64,000 bases of DNA, from the NCBI RefSeq assembly GCF_018991925.1, contig NW_024736071.1:8171453-8235452 (forward strand). Direction: 5' to 3'. The first letter of the stretch is position 1, and each line of letters opens with the position of its first letter. The notes beneath the pieces are model-generated. The model worked only from the letters and a program-made list of their open reading frames with translations. It was not told the DNA's origin and searched no databases. Made by a program: the position numbers and the translations under genes. Of the stretch, positions 1 through 10,318 are shown in pieces. This DNA is from Homarus americanus (taxonomy: Eukaryota > Arthropoda > Malacostraca > Decapoda > Nephropidae).

Positions 1-110
1 TAGTGTTGTGTGCAATACTGTGTGTAGCGTTGTGTGTAGTGTTATGTGTAGTCAGGTGTTTTATGTAGTGTTGTGCAGTCTGGAGTTGTGCGTAGTCAGG
101 TGTGTGTGAG
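1..110. repeat. Degenerate TGTGTAGTGT-type tandem repeat at window edge
   Basis: The first 110 bases are built from loosely repeated 10-14-base words such as TGTGTAGTGTTG and GTAGTCAGGTG. The array probably continues beyond the window edge. No gene is seen between it and base 647; that stretch is ordinary AT-rich DNA with a short C run near 224. Confidence 0.6.
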
Positions 111-647
111 TGACTTTATAACCTCGGATAAGAGTATCATGTTTAAAATTTACGGGGAACTCGGCGCATTGTACGAGCGTTTAACGGCCTACAGTGAACC
201 CGCAAAACTGCTATAAACACTCTCCCCCCCCCAGCCCCTAAAGAATTCTAAATAAATACTTGAAAACACAGCGTAAGCCACGGATGATTAGGCGATTCGA
301 ATGTTCTTAAGGGTCATCACACCCTCATAAAATTTCAGGCATGTGAGTTACAGCCGATCAATCAAGTGCTTCAAATATTAAGTCGCTACACAATTCACCC
401 AAACGTTTCAAAGTTGAGGTAAGAAACTAGTATTCTCACTCACCATGACGTCACATCACATAACAAACACGAAGCGATATTGACTAAAGGAAGTTATTAC
501 TGATTTACTTTCATGGGTGCATGCAGATGTTTGGGCCGCCACTTACCTGCAAAAACACATAAAAAACACTATTTAAAATCATGAGCAGGTTAACATGGAT
601 TATCGTATATAGATACCGGGTAGGTATTTTTTTATATATAAACTTTT

Positions 648-766
648 TGTGATGGGGGGAGGAGTTTGGGGTTGGGGAGTTTTTGGGGGGTTGGAGGGGT
701 TAGTTTGGGGGGTGGGGGGGGGAGTTTGGGGGAGGAAGTTGGGGGGGTTGGGTGGGAGGGTTTGGT
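648..766 (+). repeat. G-rich tract with G-quadruplex potential
   Basis: About 120 bases carry repeated runs of 4 to 9 G separated by short A/T spacers, for example GGGGTTGGGG and GGGGGGTTGGAGGGG. Four or more G runs with loops of 2-8 bases fit the usual quadruplex pattern on the plus strand. It lies in otherwise AT-rich DNA. Bases 767-1054 hold nothing recognisable. Confidence 0.8.
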
Positions 767-1055
767 ATTGTTAGATTTTTCTATATAGTCATTATAGCGT
801 AAATAGACGGATACATATTATAATTTTATACTCTAAATGTATCGTCAGGAGTAAGCTGAGAAATCATAATATAAATAATTAATTGATGGTGAACATATTT
901 CTGATGTTGAAATTGACTTTGCGCTTGTCATAATATTCACTAAAGCTGACATATACACATTTATTAACAAACGTATACATTTTTGGTCGTTTATTAATTA
1001 AGAATTCCTTCTAATTTGTAATATAAATAAAACTGAAAGTGGTTTCATCTCCCTA

Positions 1056-1520
1056 TGACTATCACTTGTAAACAACAACGACTACATTATATGACTATCA
1101 TTAGTAAACAACCACGACTACATTATACGCCTATCACTAGTAAACAGCCACGACTACATTATATGCCTATCACTTGTAAACAGCCACGACTACATTATAT
1201 GACTATCATAAGTAAACAACAACGACTACATTATATGCCTATCACTAGTAAACAGCCACGACTACATTATATGCCTATCACTAGCAAACAGCCACGACTA
1301 CATTATATGCCTATCACTAGTAAGCAACCACGACTACATCATATGCCTATCACTAGTAAACAGCCACGACTACATTATATGCCTATCACTAGTAAATAAC
1401 CACGACTACATTATATGCCTATCACTAGTAAACAGCCACGACTACATTATATGCCTATCACTAGTAAACAGCCACGACTACATTATATGCCTATCACTAG
1501 TAAACAACCACGACTCCTCT
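1056..1520. repeat. 36-bp minisatellite, about 13 copies
   Basis: Head-to-tail units of 36 bases contain CCTATCACTAGTAAACAG and CCACGACTACATTATATG with a few substitutions per copy. Because 36 is a multiple of 3, the array reads as a 12-residue repeating open frame, broken by TAA at about 1397. This is a repeat effect, not a gene. The array decays after 1500. Confidence 0.95.
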
Positions 1521-1687
1521 AGATGCCTATTCAATACCTCTTTCATATGCCTATCACGATACCTTCACTACTGACCAGGAAATAGCCTTTGTAATTATGT
1601 AATTAAATCCCGTAAATCCTCCAATTGGCTGATGATTGTAATAATCGCCAGGGATTATCCGGCCATGTCGCTAGTGGCTCCGGCCTC

Positions 1688-1901
1688 CTCCTCTCGTTTT
1701 TTTCGTGTTTTTTTCTGTCGCGTTTTTTCCCGTTGTTTTGGTTCTCGTGTTTTTTTCTGGTATTTTTGTCTCGTTTTTTCGGTTTGTTTTCCTTAGTTTT
1801 GTATTATTATTGGTCTCGTGTTTTTTCTTATTCTTTTTTACTCTTCTTTCATTTTGATCTTGTGTTTCATTTTGCCTCTTTCTTCTTGTTTCTTGTTTTC
1901 T

Positions 1902-1902
<1 letters not shown>
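1688..1902. repeat. T-rich pyrimidine tract
   Basis: A run dominated by T with CGT, TTC and TTG words (for example TCGTTTTTTTCG) leads directly into a GT microsatellite. Open frames here encode only F/L/S-rich low-complexity peptide and are not credible genes. Confidence 0.7.
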
Positions 1903-1958
<56 letters not shown>

Positions 1959-1972
1959 GTGTGCGTGTGTGT
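1903..1972. repeat. (GT)n microsatellite
   Basis: Thirty or more GT dinucleotides, interrupted by GC near the 3' end. The interval 1973-2228 that follows is unremarkable. Confidence 0.95.
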
Positions 1973-2224
1973 ACAAATATCTTACAGGAAAAGTTATTAT
2001 TCTCATCATTTCACAGGAGAATTCCTCATGGACAGACATCTTGCAACAGATATATACTAGTCAGACACGCGTTACATACAGATGATCAAACCTAACACAG
2101 ACACACCATACCGATACTCCACAGCACAGCACAAATACAGTACACACTATAGAGAAGGGTTGTATTCACTCATAAGCTCAAACACTCATACAATCCTAAC
2201 ATGCATACAAACACACAACCGCAT

Positions 2225-2339
<115 letters not shown>

Positions 2340-2504
2340 TTCAGTCATAAGAAAATGTAGAAAAACTTATGAGGGTTGTGACCTGAGCAAGGAAGCAGTG
2401 GATGGTGTCATGTACCAAAATTCATTGTAAATATCTCGCAGAGCCGTGATGATTCACTTCACCTGCGTCCACAACAGCACAGAGCGTCACTGTATGGTAA
2501 TAGG

Positions 2505-2700
2505 CGGACGAACATTCATCTGGCGAAGGTTTCATGAGCGTCATGCTACGAGGTGGTAGGGTACGCCATAACATGTTGACGGGCGAGCAAACATCGCCTG
2601 GCGTAGGTTCCATTAGCGTGTTCCTGGGAGGTAGAGGAGTGCGCCAGACGCTGTTGATCGCTCGTGCTAGTGGTGGACATTGGTGGCATGATCCTGGTCG
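2505..2700. repeat. Imperfect ~75-78-bp tandem duplication
   Basis: Two diverged copies (about 2507-2581 and 2582-2660) share CTGGCG.AGGTT.CAT.AGCGT and GAGGTAG.GT.CGCCA; a third partial copy may follow. The segment is richer in GC than its surroundings and frames are open on both strands (2422-2808 minus, 2534-2770 plus). No protein family is recognised, and open frames on both strands point to repeat DNA rather than a gene. Confidence 0.5.
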
Positions 2701-2808
2701 TAATCTCGTCATGCTGCTGACTGCTAGGATCCTTTGGTCAGTATTCAATATCTTAATCTTGGTTAGGTAGAGCTGGGCGTGCGGGGCAACACGAAAATGA
2801 ATAGTCAA

Positions 2809-3219
2809 GACATTACTTGCAATCTACATTTGTAATTTTGCGAACTCTTGCAATTCTTTATATGAAGCCCTCTCTCCCCCAGCTCACTCTCTCATTAAAG
2901 AACTTTCAGCGTTTTTCTACCAGGACGTAGAGGTCATTATGGAGAGCCTTCGGGCAACGTGATAGTGGGGGTCTTTTCCAACCCACATAAAAAGACTGAA
3001 CCTCTGGGAATTGACACATAGTAATTTAGCCTTGTATGTTTGGGTGGCAGTGCTAATAACAGATGGAGGGGAAGGGGCGGTATTATCCCTGGATCATGCA
3101 ATACCTTAAGAACAATATCGCATGTGGGCCTCTGTTAAGCCCTGCCCGCACCAGGCCATTTGTTGCCCCCACTTATTTGACTCAGACAGTTACCTTGTGT
3201 GTGTGCACGCACATACCTG

Positions 3220-3223
<4 letters not shown>
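2809..3223. other. Intergenic DNA, nothing recognised
   Basis: Mixed-composition DNA with no convincing exon, repeat or RNA signal. Confidence 0.5.

Positions 3224-3313
<90 letters not shown>
3224..3313. repeat. (AT)n microsatellite, about 45 repeats
   Basis: Perfect AT dinucleotides directly after a GTGTGTGCACGCAC stretch. Confidence 0.95.
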
Positions 3314-3315
<2 letters not shown>

Positions 3316-4425
3316 TAAAATAACATTAACAATATTAAAACGGCGATGAGCAAACAATAAATGTAACAAAGATAATTGCAAAGATATAAAATACACATTT
3401 ATTTCTTACATAACAATACATTAATGAACTACGATTCTTTTCAACGGACGCGGAAGTGTGCTCGTAGAAAAATAACTTTTGTAAATTATGTGTATTATAA
3501 ATGAGCGTTATTGAAGAATATGCCTCAAATATCTAGTCACTCTTAATTATCAAGACACTGTCTCAGTATCCGGCCAGGTAGACCTCAGCAGTAAGGAACA
3601 CACATATGTCATATTAACACCATGACCACTTTTTACTTCAAATCCAAATTTGGGATACCATCATAAAATTTCAGGAATGCAAATGATACCGTCACACTGT
3701 AAACCATCAACCCTTAAGTATGCTTATGTTGATAATGAGCTGAAGGTCTTAGATCAGTGTCGGCAAAAAGTGAACCTTGCTCATAAACTACTCGGCTTAA
3801 TGTGAAGTTTTTATACATATCTAGATTATCAATCTGTAATAAGATTCTAAGAGCGTCGTGCTACCATATTTGGAGCATTGTAATTCTGTTTGGTCTCCAA
3901 TATATGTTAAAGACTGCCAATAGCAAATGTTCTAAGATAAAGGTAGGAGATCAATGCCAGCCCCCCAACACCTCACTTACAGAGGACTAATGATTACAGC
4001 TGCCCGGTTTATATTGTACAAGAAGAAGGAGACACTTACTCAAGGTGTAAAAGCATCTCTATAAGCATTACTCACTTAAATATACATACTGTACTTGGAA
4101 CTGTGTGATGGCCGCTCCACTAGAGTTCACAGTCTCAAGCTCAGAAAACTGCCATAAGTAATTGAATGTAGATTAGGGGCAGTAAACTTGTACAGTAATC
4201 TACCAACGAATTTTGTAACATACAAGTGTGATTTTTTTTTTTTTTTTTTATTGGGCACTCCCCTACATCCTTGTGGAAGGTGAAGCGCAGCAAAAGTGTT
4301 TACAGTGCCCAACAGGGAAGCATGCTAACTTCATGGTTGCCTTTATGTCTCATGAGTTAAGGGCATAGAAGCTCAAAGAGTCAAGGGCATAGAAGCCTGA
4401 AGAGTCAATGGTTTATGTCATCAAG
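3314..4425. other. Intergenic AT-rich DNA
   Basis: About 1.1 kb without a supported gene. The only simple motif is an 18-T run near 4232-4249. Short open frames are what chance gives. Confidence 0.5.
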
Positions 4426-4633
4426 TTATTGGAAGCTCCAACAACTTGTTCCTGAATACGAATTCGCAACTTTCGATTTACACCAGGTACCTACTTTACT
4501 GCTAGGTGAACAGGGAATAATGGGGGCTAGGAAGTATGTCCAAACAACTTCCACCGGCCCGGGAATCGAACCCGTGACATCTCGCTTGCGAAGGCAAGAG
4601 CGGTACCACTCTACCACCAGCACCCTCCAAGTG
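4426..4633 (-). mobile_element. tRNA-derived SINE, family A, copy 1
   Basis: On the minus strand the 5' part (about 4629-4549) is tRNA-like: a D-arm-like GTGGTAGAGTGGTACCGC (box A region), an anticodon-arm-like CTTGC..GCGAG stem, and box B GGGTTCGATTCCC with its T-stem. The anticodon loop has 8 bases rather than 7 and the acceptor stem is poor, so this is a retroposon head rather than a working tRNA gene. Downstream the body contains CACCTAGCAGTAAAGTAGG and GTACCTGG, shared with the copy at 12.5 kb. Such elements would be transcribed by RNA polymerase III and mobilised by a partner LINE. Confidence 0.8.
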
Positions 4634-4914
4634 TGATCTATTTTAAGATTAAACTCAACCATCACTGGTGTATGTTTCGGCATATTCAAGAGTCTGTACA
4701 TAGCCACTACCTGCTGAGAGTGTGAGCCTGCATGAGAAGTGATGCACTGAGGAGTGAGCTAATGAAAAGTGACGGAGCTGATAAGTAAATACAAGTAAAT
4801 ATGTGGAGTTCCATTTCAACTGGACACAAGGAAAACCATTTTATTTGCGTGAGGTCCGAAGGGTGGAGTAGACCTGTATTTCTGGAGCTGCTTTATAAAA
4901 TTACCATGATAATA

Positions 4915-5175
4915 TATGCTACCCCAATAGTTTATATGATAGCGATCCCTGTTCACAAGCTGAGGTCCAGGGTTTGATTCCCGACTAGTGAGGTACTGTT
5001 TGTGTGTATCTAATATACTATAGGACTAGGCATCGGTCTGTCTGTCTGTCTGTTCTGGGCAGCCGAAACGGCACAATCGTTTTTCATCAAGCTTGGTGGA
5101 AAAATCGCAAAAAATTCGTAGAGTGGAATAAACCTGGTCCCATATCGATGGTTTCTTTAGGAAGCCATTAATTAA
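4915..5175 (+). mobile_element. Probable degraded retroposon with box-B-like motif and (GTCT)n
   Basis: A box-B-like GGGTTTGATTCCC (about 4972-4984) follows a weak box-A-like stretch. Then come four GTCT repeats and AGCCGAAACGGC, followed by ATCAAGCTTGGTGG. The layout suggests a decayed tRNA-related or other retroposon. No second copy lies in the window, so boundaries and class are uncertain. Confidence 0.35.
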
Positions 5176-5802
5176 CCATTTTATTTAAGCTGAAAAAACG
5201 ATGCAAGTCTACGGACTTGGCGCACCCTCATTCGCTGTACGCTGTCAGCCCATGATTGCAGTTATCGTAAGGCTCCCTCCTCCTCCCCCCACTTTTTTCT
5301 TAGCCTTCTTTTATTTTAATGTTGTTTGGATTAGTAAAGGAAGGAAGATGAGAAAATAGAAGAATAAAGAAGGGGAAACGGAAAATAGTTAGAGATAACA
5401 GGTGGGGGGAGCTGAGTTTCATCATGCATCTGGATGCGCAGTTTCAACGTTACCAGACCATTTTCGGACCTTACAGTGCAATATCATACAATACCATACA
5501 ATACCATACCATACCATGCAATACAATACACAACGAACTATCAATATTTCTAAGAATAAAGCATAATTATATAGACATGTAAGACTCACAACTTGATAAG
5601 ATATCCATAAGACATTAGCTATTGGAAATGTGATTAAATGTTTTGTTATTAATCCAGTTAAAATGTATCGGTATTGGTGGTACAATCCTAATTGTCTCTA
5701 ATCCTGTTGATTAGGTGAGGTTAATCTGGGTTTATTGAGATTAAACATTAGGTGTGGGGTTTATTCTACCTGAGATAGTCTCAGGTACGACCCTTATTGT
5801 AA
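5176..5802. other. Intergenic DNA with short CCATA/CAATA repeats
   Basis: No gene seen. A small tandem run of ATACCATAC/ATACAATAC words lies at 5480-5530. Scattered GGTTAA/GGTGAGG words occur near 5710-5760. Confidence 0.5.
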
Positions 5803-6078
5803 CAATCACGACAATGATTATAACAACCACGACCATGATTATAACATCCACGACTATGATTATAACAACCACGACTATGATTATAACAACCACGACCATG
5901 ATTATAACAACCACGACCAGGATTATAACAACCACAACCATGATTATAACAACCACGACCATGATTATAACCACGACACTGATTATAAAAAACACCACCA
6001 TGATTATAACAACCACTACCATGATTATAACAACCACGACCATGATTATAACAAACCACGACCATGATTATAACAACC
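5803..6078. repeat. 21-bp minisatellite, about 13 copies
   Basis: Units of 21 bases of the form ACCATGATTATAACAACCACG repeat head to tail with single substitutions and one or two indels. The period is a multiple of 3, so several frames stay open on both strands as low-complexity TTTMIIT or MVVVVII peptides, which are not genes. Confidence 0.95.
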
Positions 6079-7192
6079 TCGGTAAACTGTACCACAGGAC
6101 TCGCCCCCGGGCACGAAGGGCCCACGATCACTTGTAAGAGGAATGGACACACAGGAAGCAGTAGCGTGCTTGAATGAGCGGAAAGCGTGGCCTTGAGTGG
6201 TGTGTGGGAGGGACCCGACACTCATTAGTAATCGTGGCTTGTGTGAAATAACAGGAGTAAAACAAAAGGGTAATTAGGGCCTTGTTGTCGAAAGGGACCA
6301 CTGTAGAGAAAAACATCTACTTCAGCAGTACGAATGAATGAATGACAATGAATGAAAGGAAAATGTATGCGTGCATCTGATTTTGATTCCGAAAAAACGA
6401 CACACACACACACACACACACACTCAAATGTCACGCTAAACAGGGATAATCGTCCGATTAAACGTTAAAACGCAACTGACGTTTTTGCCAATTAGGGATA
6501 ACTTTTGTTCTTAATGTTTAAGTTAATGGAACATAATTCATATGTTGTAAAGCTTTTATGTTACATTTAAGACGTCGTTTATTATCAAAGCACTAAAATT
6601 TTTAATTAAATTAATTTTGATAAGGTAAGGTTGGATTGGGTTAATTTTGTTAGAAATATTATTATTCATTATATTATTATTATAATTATTTACATGAACG
6701 TCCCTGTCAACAGACTAGCTTGGATTTTCGAAATAAAGATTGTTTAAATGTGTGTGTGTGTGTGTAAACAACAGTTTTTCTTGGTATATATTAATTAATA
6801 CGTCAGGGGTCGATAACTGTATATAACTACGACGTAAAAATTATGTGGAGAGCTGTAACACCTCTCCTTCACCTACAGCAGGACCGACACAGTGGCGTAC
6901 TCTGGTAGCCTCTTATGTTTAGCACTGACACAGGGTTGAGATCTTTACTCCAGCTCGCCCGACATCTGGCCAGGATTATCATGGTAACCGCTCAGTTGGG
7001 ACTTGGGATCGTACGCAGGTTAGTGGTAGGTATTATCAGTGTCAATGTAGAATACGTTGGGTTGAGGGTTAAGAATTACAACAGTGTTATTTACGAGTGA
7101 CTGATTAATAACATTTTACTTTATTTTTGGTACAAATATGAAAGGTGAAAGGAGTTGATATTTGTAGGGAGAGAGGGAGAGAGAGAGATTTT
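6079..7192. other. Intergenic DNA with short (AC)n and (TG)n runs
   Basis: About 1.1 kb with (AC)n at 6400-6423, (TG)n at 6749-6765 and a GAGAGA run at 7170-7188. No other feature is seen. The end of this stretch is the 3' flank of the minus-strand gene beginning at 8.7 kb. Confidence 0.5.
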
Positions 7193-7198
7193 TTTATT
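7193..7198 (-). promoter_or_regulatory. Polyadenylation signal AATAAA
   Basis: Read on the minus strand this is a canonical AATAAA about 70 bases after the TGA stop of the gene at 7269-8158. The position is plausible for a short 3' UTR. Confidence 0.55.
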
Positions 7199-7268
7199 AG
7201 AAAAAATACTTTTAAATTTTGCTATAGTGTTTTTAAATATTCTTGAGAGAGGCATGCCACCAGCACAA

Positions 7269-8158
7269 TCAATTTAGTTTATACACGTATTTCAGAAAAT
7301 GAACTGCATCTTCTGTGGCGGTGTTGACGTGGGCCATGTTGTACAGCGTCATAAGGGCTCGGTATTTGCTGAAGGCCTGTTTGTACGGGTCTGTTTCTAT
7401 ACAGAAATTGTATTTGAAACTCAAAGACTTATACTTAACAATTCGCTGTGCGAGAGGATTGTCCTCTTTTTCGACCTTTTCAGCGAAATCACAGAAGTAA
7501 AGGAAATCGGCTACTTGTTTGTAATTTTTGCTGATGGGCTTGAGAGCGCGATCGAGAAAGGGATGAATACCATAAGTTGGCTTTAGGCTGTCTGGTTTTA
7601 TCTCGTACCCTTGGAAGTCCCATAATGAGGGTTTATCTGACCTGACGGTGAACTGGGTATACGTGTTGAAGTTTATGGCCTTATTGATATAGTAATTATT
7701 TATTTTTGTAATGGGGTAATAAGCCCCCTGTTCATATAAGGCCATATGGTTGTTGGTTGTCTCCAGCGTGTACCAGCTGAAGTTGTGAGTGAGGGGTGAG
7801 CAGTGGCGGGCCTCGCTGAGATTTCCCGTCGTCACCACTGTGGTCCAGCACCCCACCTCGCCCTTCAACACACGCCCGATGGTGAACTCAATCTCCGGGT
7901 GCTTGCCCAGAGAATCGTGCAGTCGAATGGCTACCCAGTTAGGCCAGGCCATCGACTTAACGCCGAAGAAGTTCACATTAGTTCCGTTGACATGGCGCAC
8001 GAAGTTGTCATGGAAGGAGTACTTGAACGAGGGTTCATCGTAGGTTCTGGTGTAGATCATTTCCTGGGGGTTGAGGTACACGCCGAAGTTAACTTTCGGC
8101 ATCACCTTTATCGGGCCCACGTACTTTGATACGGCAACCTGCACACCACTCTGTGTTC
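7269..8158 (-). CDS. Last coding exon of a probable secreted protein with weak resemblance to the farnesoic-acid-methyltransferase-like domain
   Basis: This 296-codon open exon is the only long, non-repetitive, protein-like frame in the window. It ends in TGA at 7271-7269. Four cysteines (contexts EVGCWTT, ARHCSPL, YFCDF, NFCIE) and three N-glycosylation sequons (NGT, NLS, NFS) suggest an extracellular or lumenal product. The segment from FFGVKSMAWPNWVAIRLHD through EFTIGRVLKGEVGCW to NFSWYTLE and YYPITKI resembles the pattern of the FAMeT-like (Methyltransf_FA) beta domain found in many arthropod secreted proteins, but the match is by eye only. Despite the domain name, family members are not generally proven methyltransferases. 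The frame can be extended upstream to an ATG at 8189, giving a 306-residue product starting MFGFAILLLLG. That leader coincides with a T-rich tract ending in TTACTTTTAG, a good splice acceptor, so I prefer a spliced model joined to the exon at 8590-8693. Confidence 0.7.
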
Positions 8159-8589
8159 CTAAAAGTAACAAAATTGCAAACCCAAACATTATGAATTTTG
8201 AATTTTGAATTTAGATTTGTTTTTTTAAATTTTATTAGACATACCTGTATGTCTATTATAGAGACAGAGGGCATTATCCAGACACCGTTGCTACCAAACA
8301 TCACAGGTGTCCTCAGGTTTCCTTCTGTACTAACACGAGACAATAAAGTTCATAATAAAAAGATCAGACCAACCCCCTAAACGGCCAGTAAGCTGATAGA
8401 TGGTGAAATGATCAAATTAAATTAAGTACAAGGTGGTGGAGGTGTTCACTGGTTCACTTTCTATTAGTTTTTCTTCTCGGGAAAATTTACTTCCTCTGTC
8501 TCCTCCATTGGACGATTAAGTCACGGAGAAGTTCATCTGCCTAACCTTGAAGTGGATACCTGGCTCAACTGTGATTAAGAACTACATAC
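8159..8589 (-). other. Intron of the 7.3-8.7 kb gene
   Basis: Read on the minus strand, the interval starts GTATGTAG (8589 downward) after exon bases CTAG and ends TTTTGTTACTTTTAG (at 8159). The phase agrees: the upstream exon leaves one base (G) and the downstream exon starts GA-ACA-CAG, rebuilding a glycine codon. A second donor-like ACAG/GTATGT lies at about 8241-8250, but the frame it would need hits a stop with no ATG, so it is probably cryptic. Confidence 0.6.
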
Positions 8590-8693
8590 CTAGGCTGAGG
8601 GATAGCGTGGTCATGATCGTATTGGAGAGAGCCCTGTAAGACTTCAGAGAGGCTGTCACAGCGTAAATCTCATTGTCCCTCTCCAGCCGATCA
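8590..8693 (-). CDS. Upstream coding exon of the 7.3-8.7 kb gene
   Basis: Minus-strand exon of 104 bases encoding a helix-like segment (DRLERDNEIYAV followed by TASLKSYRALS) and ending MTTLSLSL before the donor. Third codon positions are mostly G or C, unlike the AT-rich flanks. It is bounded by an acceptor-like TTTGTACAG at its 5' side and a strong donor G/GTATGT at its 3' side. The donor phase matches the exon at 8158. The frame also runs back to an ATG at 8764, which could be a start if the acceptor is not used. Otherwise the 5' exons lie beyond the minisatellite at 8.87-9.65 kb or outside the window. Confidence 0.5.
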
Positions 8694-8867
8694 CTGTACA
8701 AATTACAGAGTGTAGGCTGTACCTTAGTGTTTTGAATCAATGCGAAGTAATGCCTGTGGCTCACTTGGTCAGGAAGTTGATTGTCTTAAGTGTTTGCAGT
8801 GTGTTAGGACATGTTGACACTCAGCTACACCTGCTGGTGAAAGTCGACAGCAATTTATACCTATTAG

Positions 8868-9650
8868 GAAAACCATTCCTTATTTACAACAACCAGGAGA
8901 AACCAACCAAACCTTATTTACAACTAGAAAAAACAGCCCTTATTTACAACTAAGAGAAACCAATCCTTTTGTACAACTAGGAGAAACCATCCAAACCTTA
9001 TTTACAACTAAGAGAAACCAGTCCTTATTTACAACAACTAGGGTAAACCAGCCCGTATTTACAACTAGGAGAAACCAAACCTTATTTACAAAAACTAAGA
9101 GAAACCAGGCCTTATTTACAACAACTAGGAGAAACCAGCCCTTATTTACAACTAGGAGAAACGAGTCCTTATTTACAACAACTAGGGTAAACCAGCCCGT
9201 ATTTACAACTAGGAGAAACCAAACCTTATTTACAAAAACTAGGAGAAACCAGGCCTTATTTACAACAACTAGGAGAAACCAGCCCTTATTTACAACTAGG
9301 AGAAACGAGTCCTTATTTACAACAACTAGGAGAAGCCAGCCTTTATTTACAACTAGGAGAAACCAGCCCTTATTTACAACGACTAGGAGAAACCAGTCCT
9401 TATTTACAACAACTAGGAGAACCCAGTCCTTATTTACAACAACTAGGAGAAACCAGTCCTTATTTACAACAACTAGGAGAAACCAGCCCTTATTTACAAT
9501 AACTAGGAGAAATCAGCCTTATTTACAACAACTAGGAGAAGCCAGTCCTTATTTACAGCAAACAAGAGAAATCAGCCCTTATTTACAACAACCAAGAGAA
9601 ACCAGCACTTATTTACAACTAGGAGAAACCAGGACCTATTTACACCTGCT
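8868..9650. repeat. 27/30-bp minisatellite, about 27 copies
   Basis: Units contain AACTAGGAGAAACCAG then CCTTATTTACAA; copies differ mainly by one or two CAA triplets (27 versus 30 bases), a slippage signature, plus AGTCC/AGCCC variation. The array lies just upstream of the minus-strand gene, so it may be in its 5' flank or in a first intron. Confidence 0.95.
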
Positions 9651-10273
9651 AGTACAAGTACGAACTTAACAACGACCAGAACCCTTAATAGCGCGGTCCC
9701 TGCCGAGGCTTCGTCCCACATGTAATAAGATACATCATAGCCGACAATCGGCAGCACTCAACAAGCTATTTCCAGCTCTGTAATACCTGCAAGATTCTGT
9801 CCAAGGAACGTCAAGCATCAACCGATCACTCGTTAATATTCAACCAAAAGCACAATTATTTGATCAAGTTCAGTTTATCTCCGTGAATGACAATCCTGAC
9901 TTGAATCGCTGACTGACTAACTGACTGATTGACTGTGAGACTTTTTTTTTTTACTAGTTTACAGTGACGTAGTTTGTTGTCTGTTCGTAATTATTCTTAT
10001 ATGTTTTACCTCAGGCACGTTACCTTTACTTCTGTCATACCCAAACACTTCATTATCTTATTCTTAGCTATAAAGTCCATGATTACAACGCTGTTTACAC
10101 TCCCGATGGTATAGTTTAGAAAGTGAGGCAAGAGGGGGAAGGTCTTTGTGAGGGAGAGGCTTGACGAAGAGTTATGTCGGGGTCACGGAGTACAAGTGTG
10201 GATGTTTTGAACTATCATACTCTCACAAATAACCTGGTTTTATTGATACGCTAAACACAACACTGAACGAACT
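9651..10273. other. Intergenic DNA, nothing recognised
   Basis: Mixed-composition DNA with no convincing gene. Confidence 0.4.
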
Positions 10274-10318
10274 TTGTGTGTGTGTGTGTGTGTATGTGTG
10301 TGTGTGTGTGTGTGAGTG
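10274..10318. repeat. (TG)n microsatellite
   Basis: About 20 TG dinucleotides with one TA and one GA interruption. Confidence 0.9.

Noticed and set aside
1055..1570. CRISPR-like regular spacing in the 36-bp array
   Set aside because: The whole unit is repeated with no variable spacers; it is a minisatellite in animal DNA.
4549..4629. Possible functional tRNA gene on the minus strand
   Set aside because: The anticodon loop has 8 bases, the acceptor stem is weak and a SINE body is attached.
8245..8343. Alternative upstream exon with donor ACAG/GTATGT
   Set aside because: In the phase needed to join the acceptor at 8158 it meets a stop with no ATG. It would fit only with a weaker acceptor at CAG/GTTGCC, so it is treated as cryptic.
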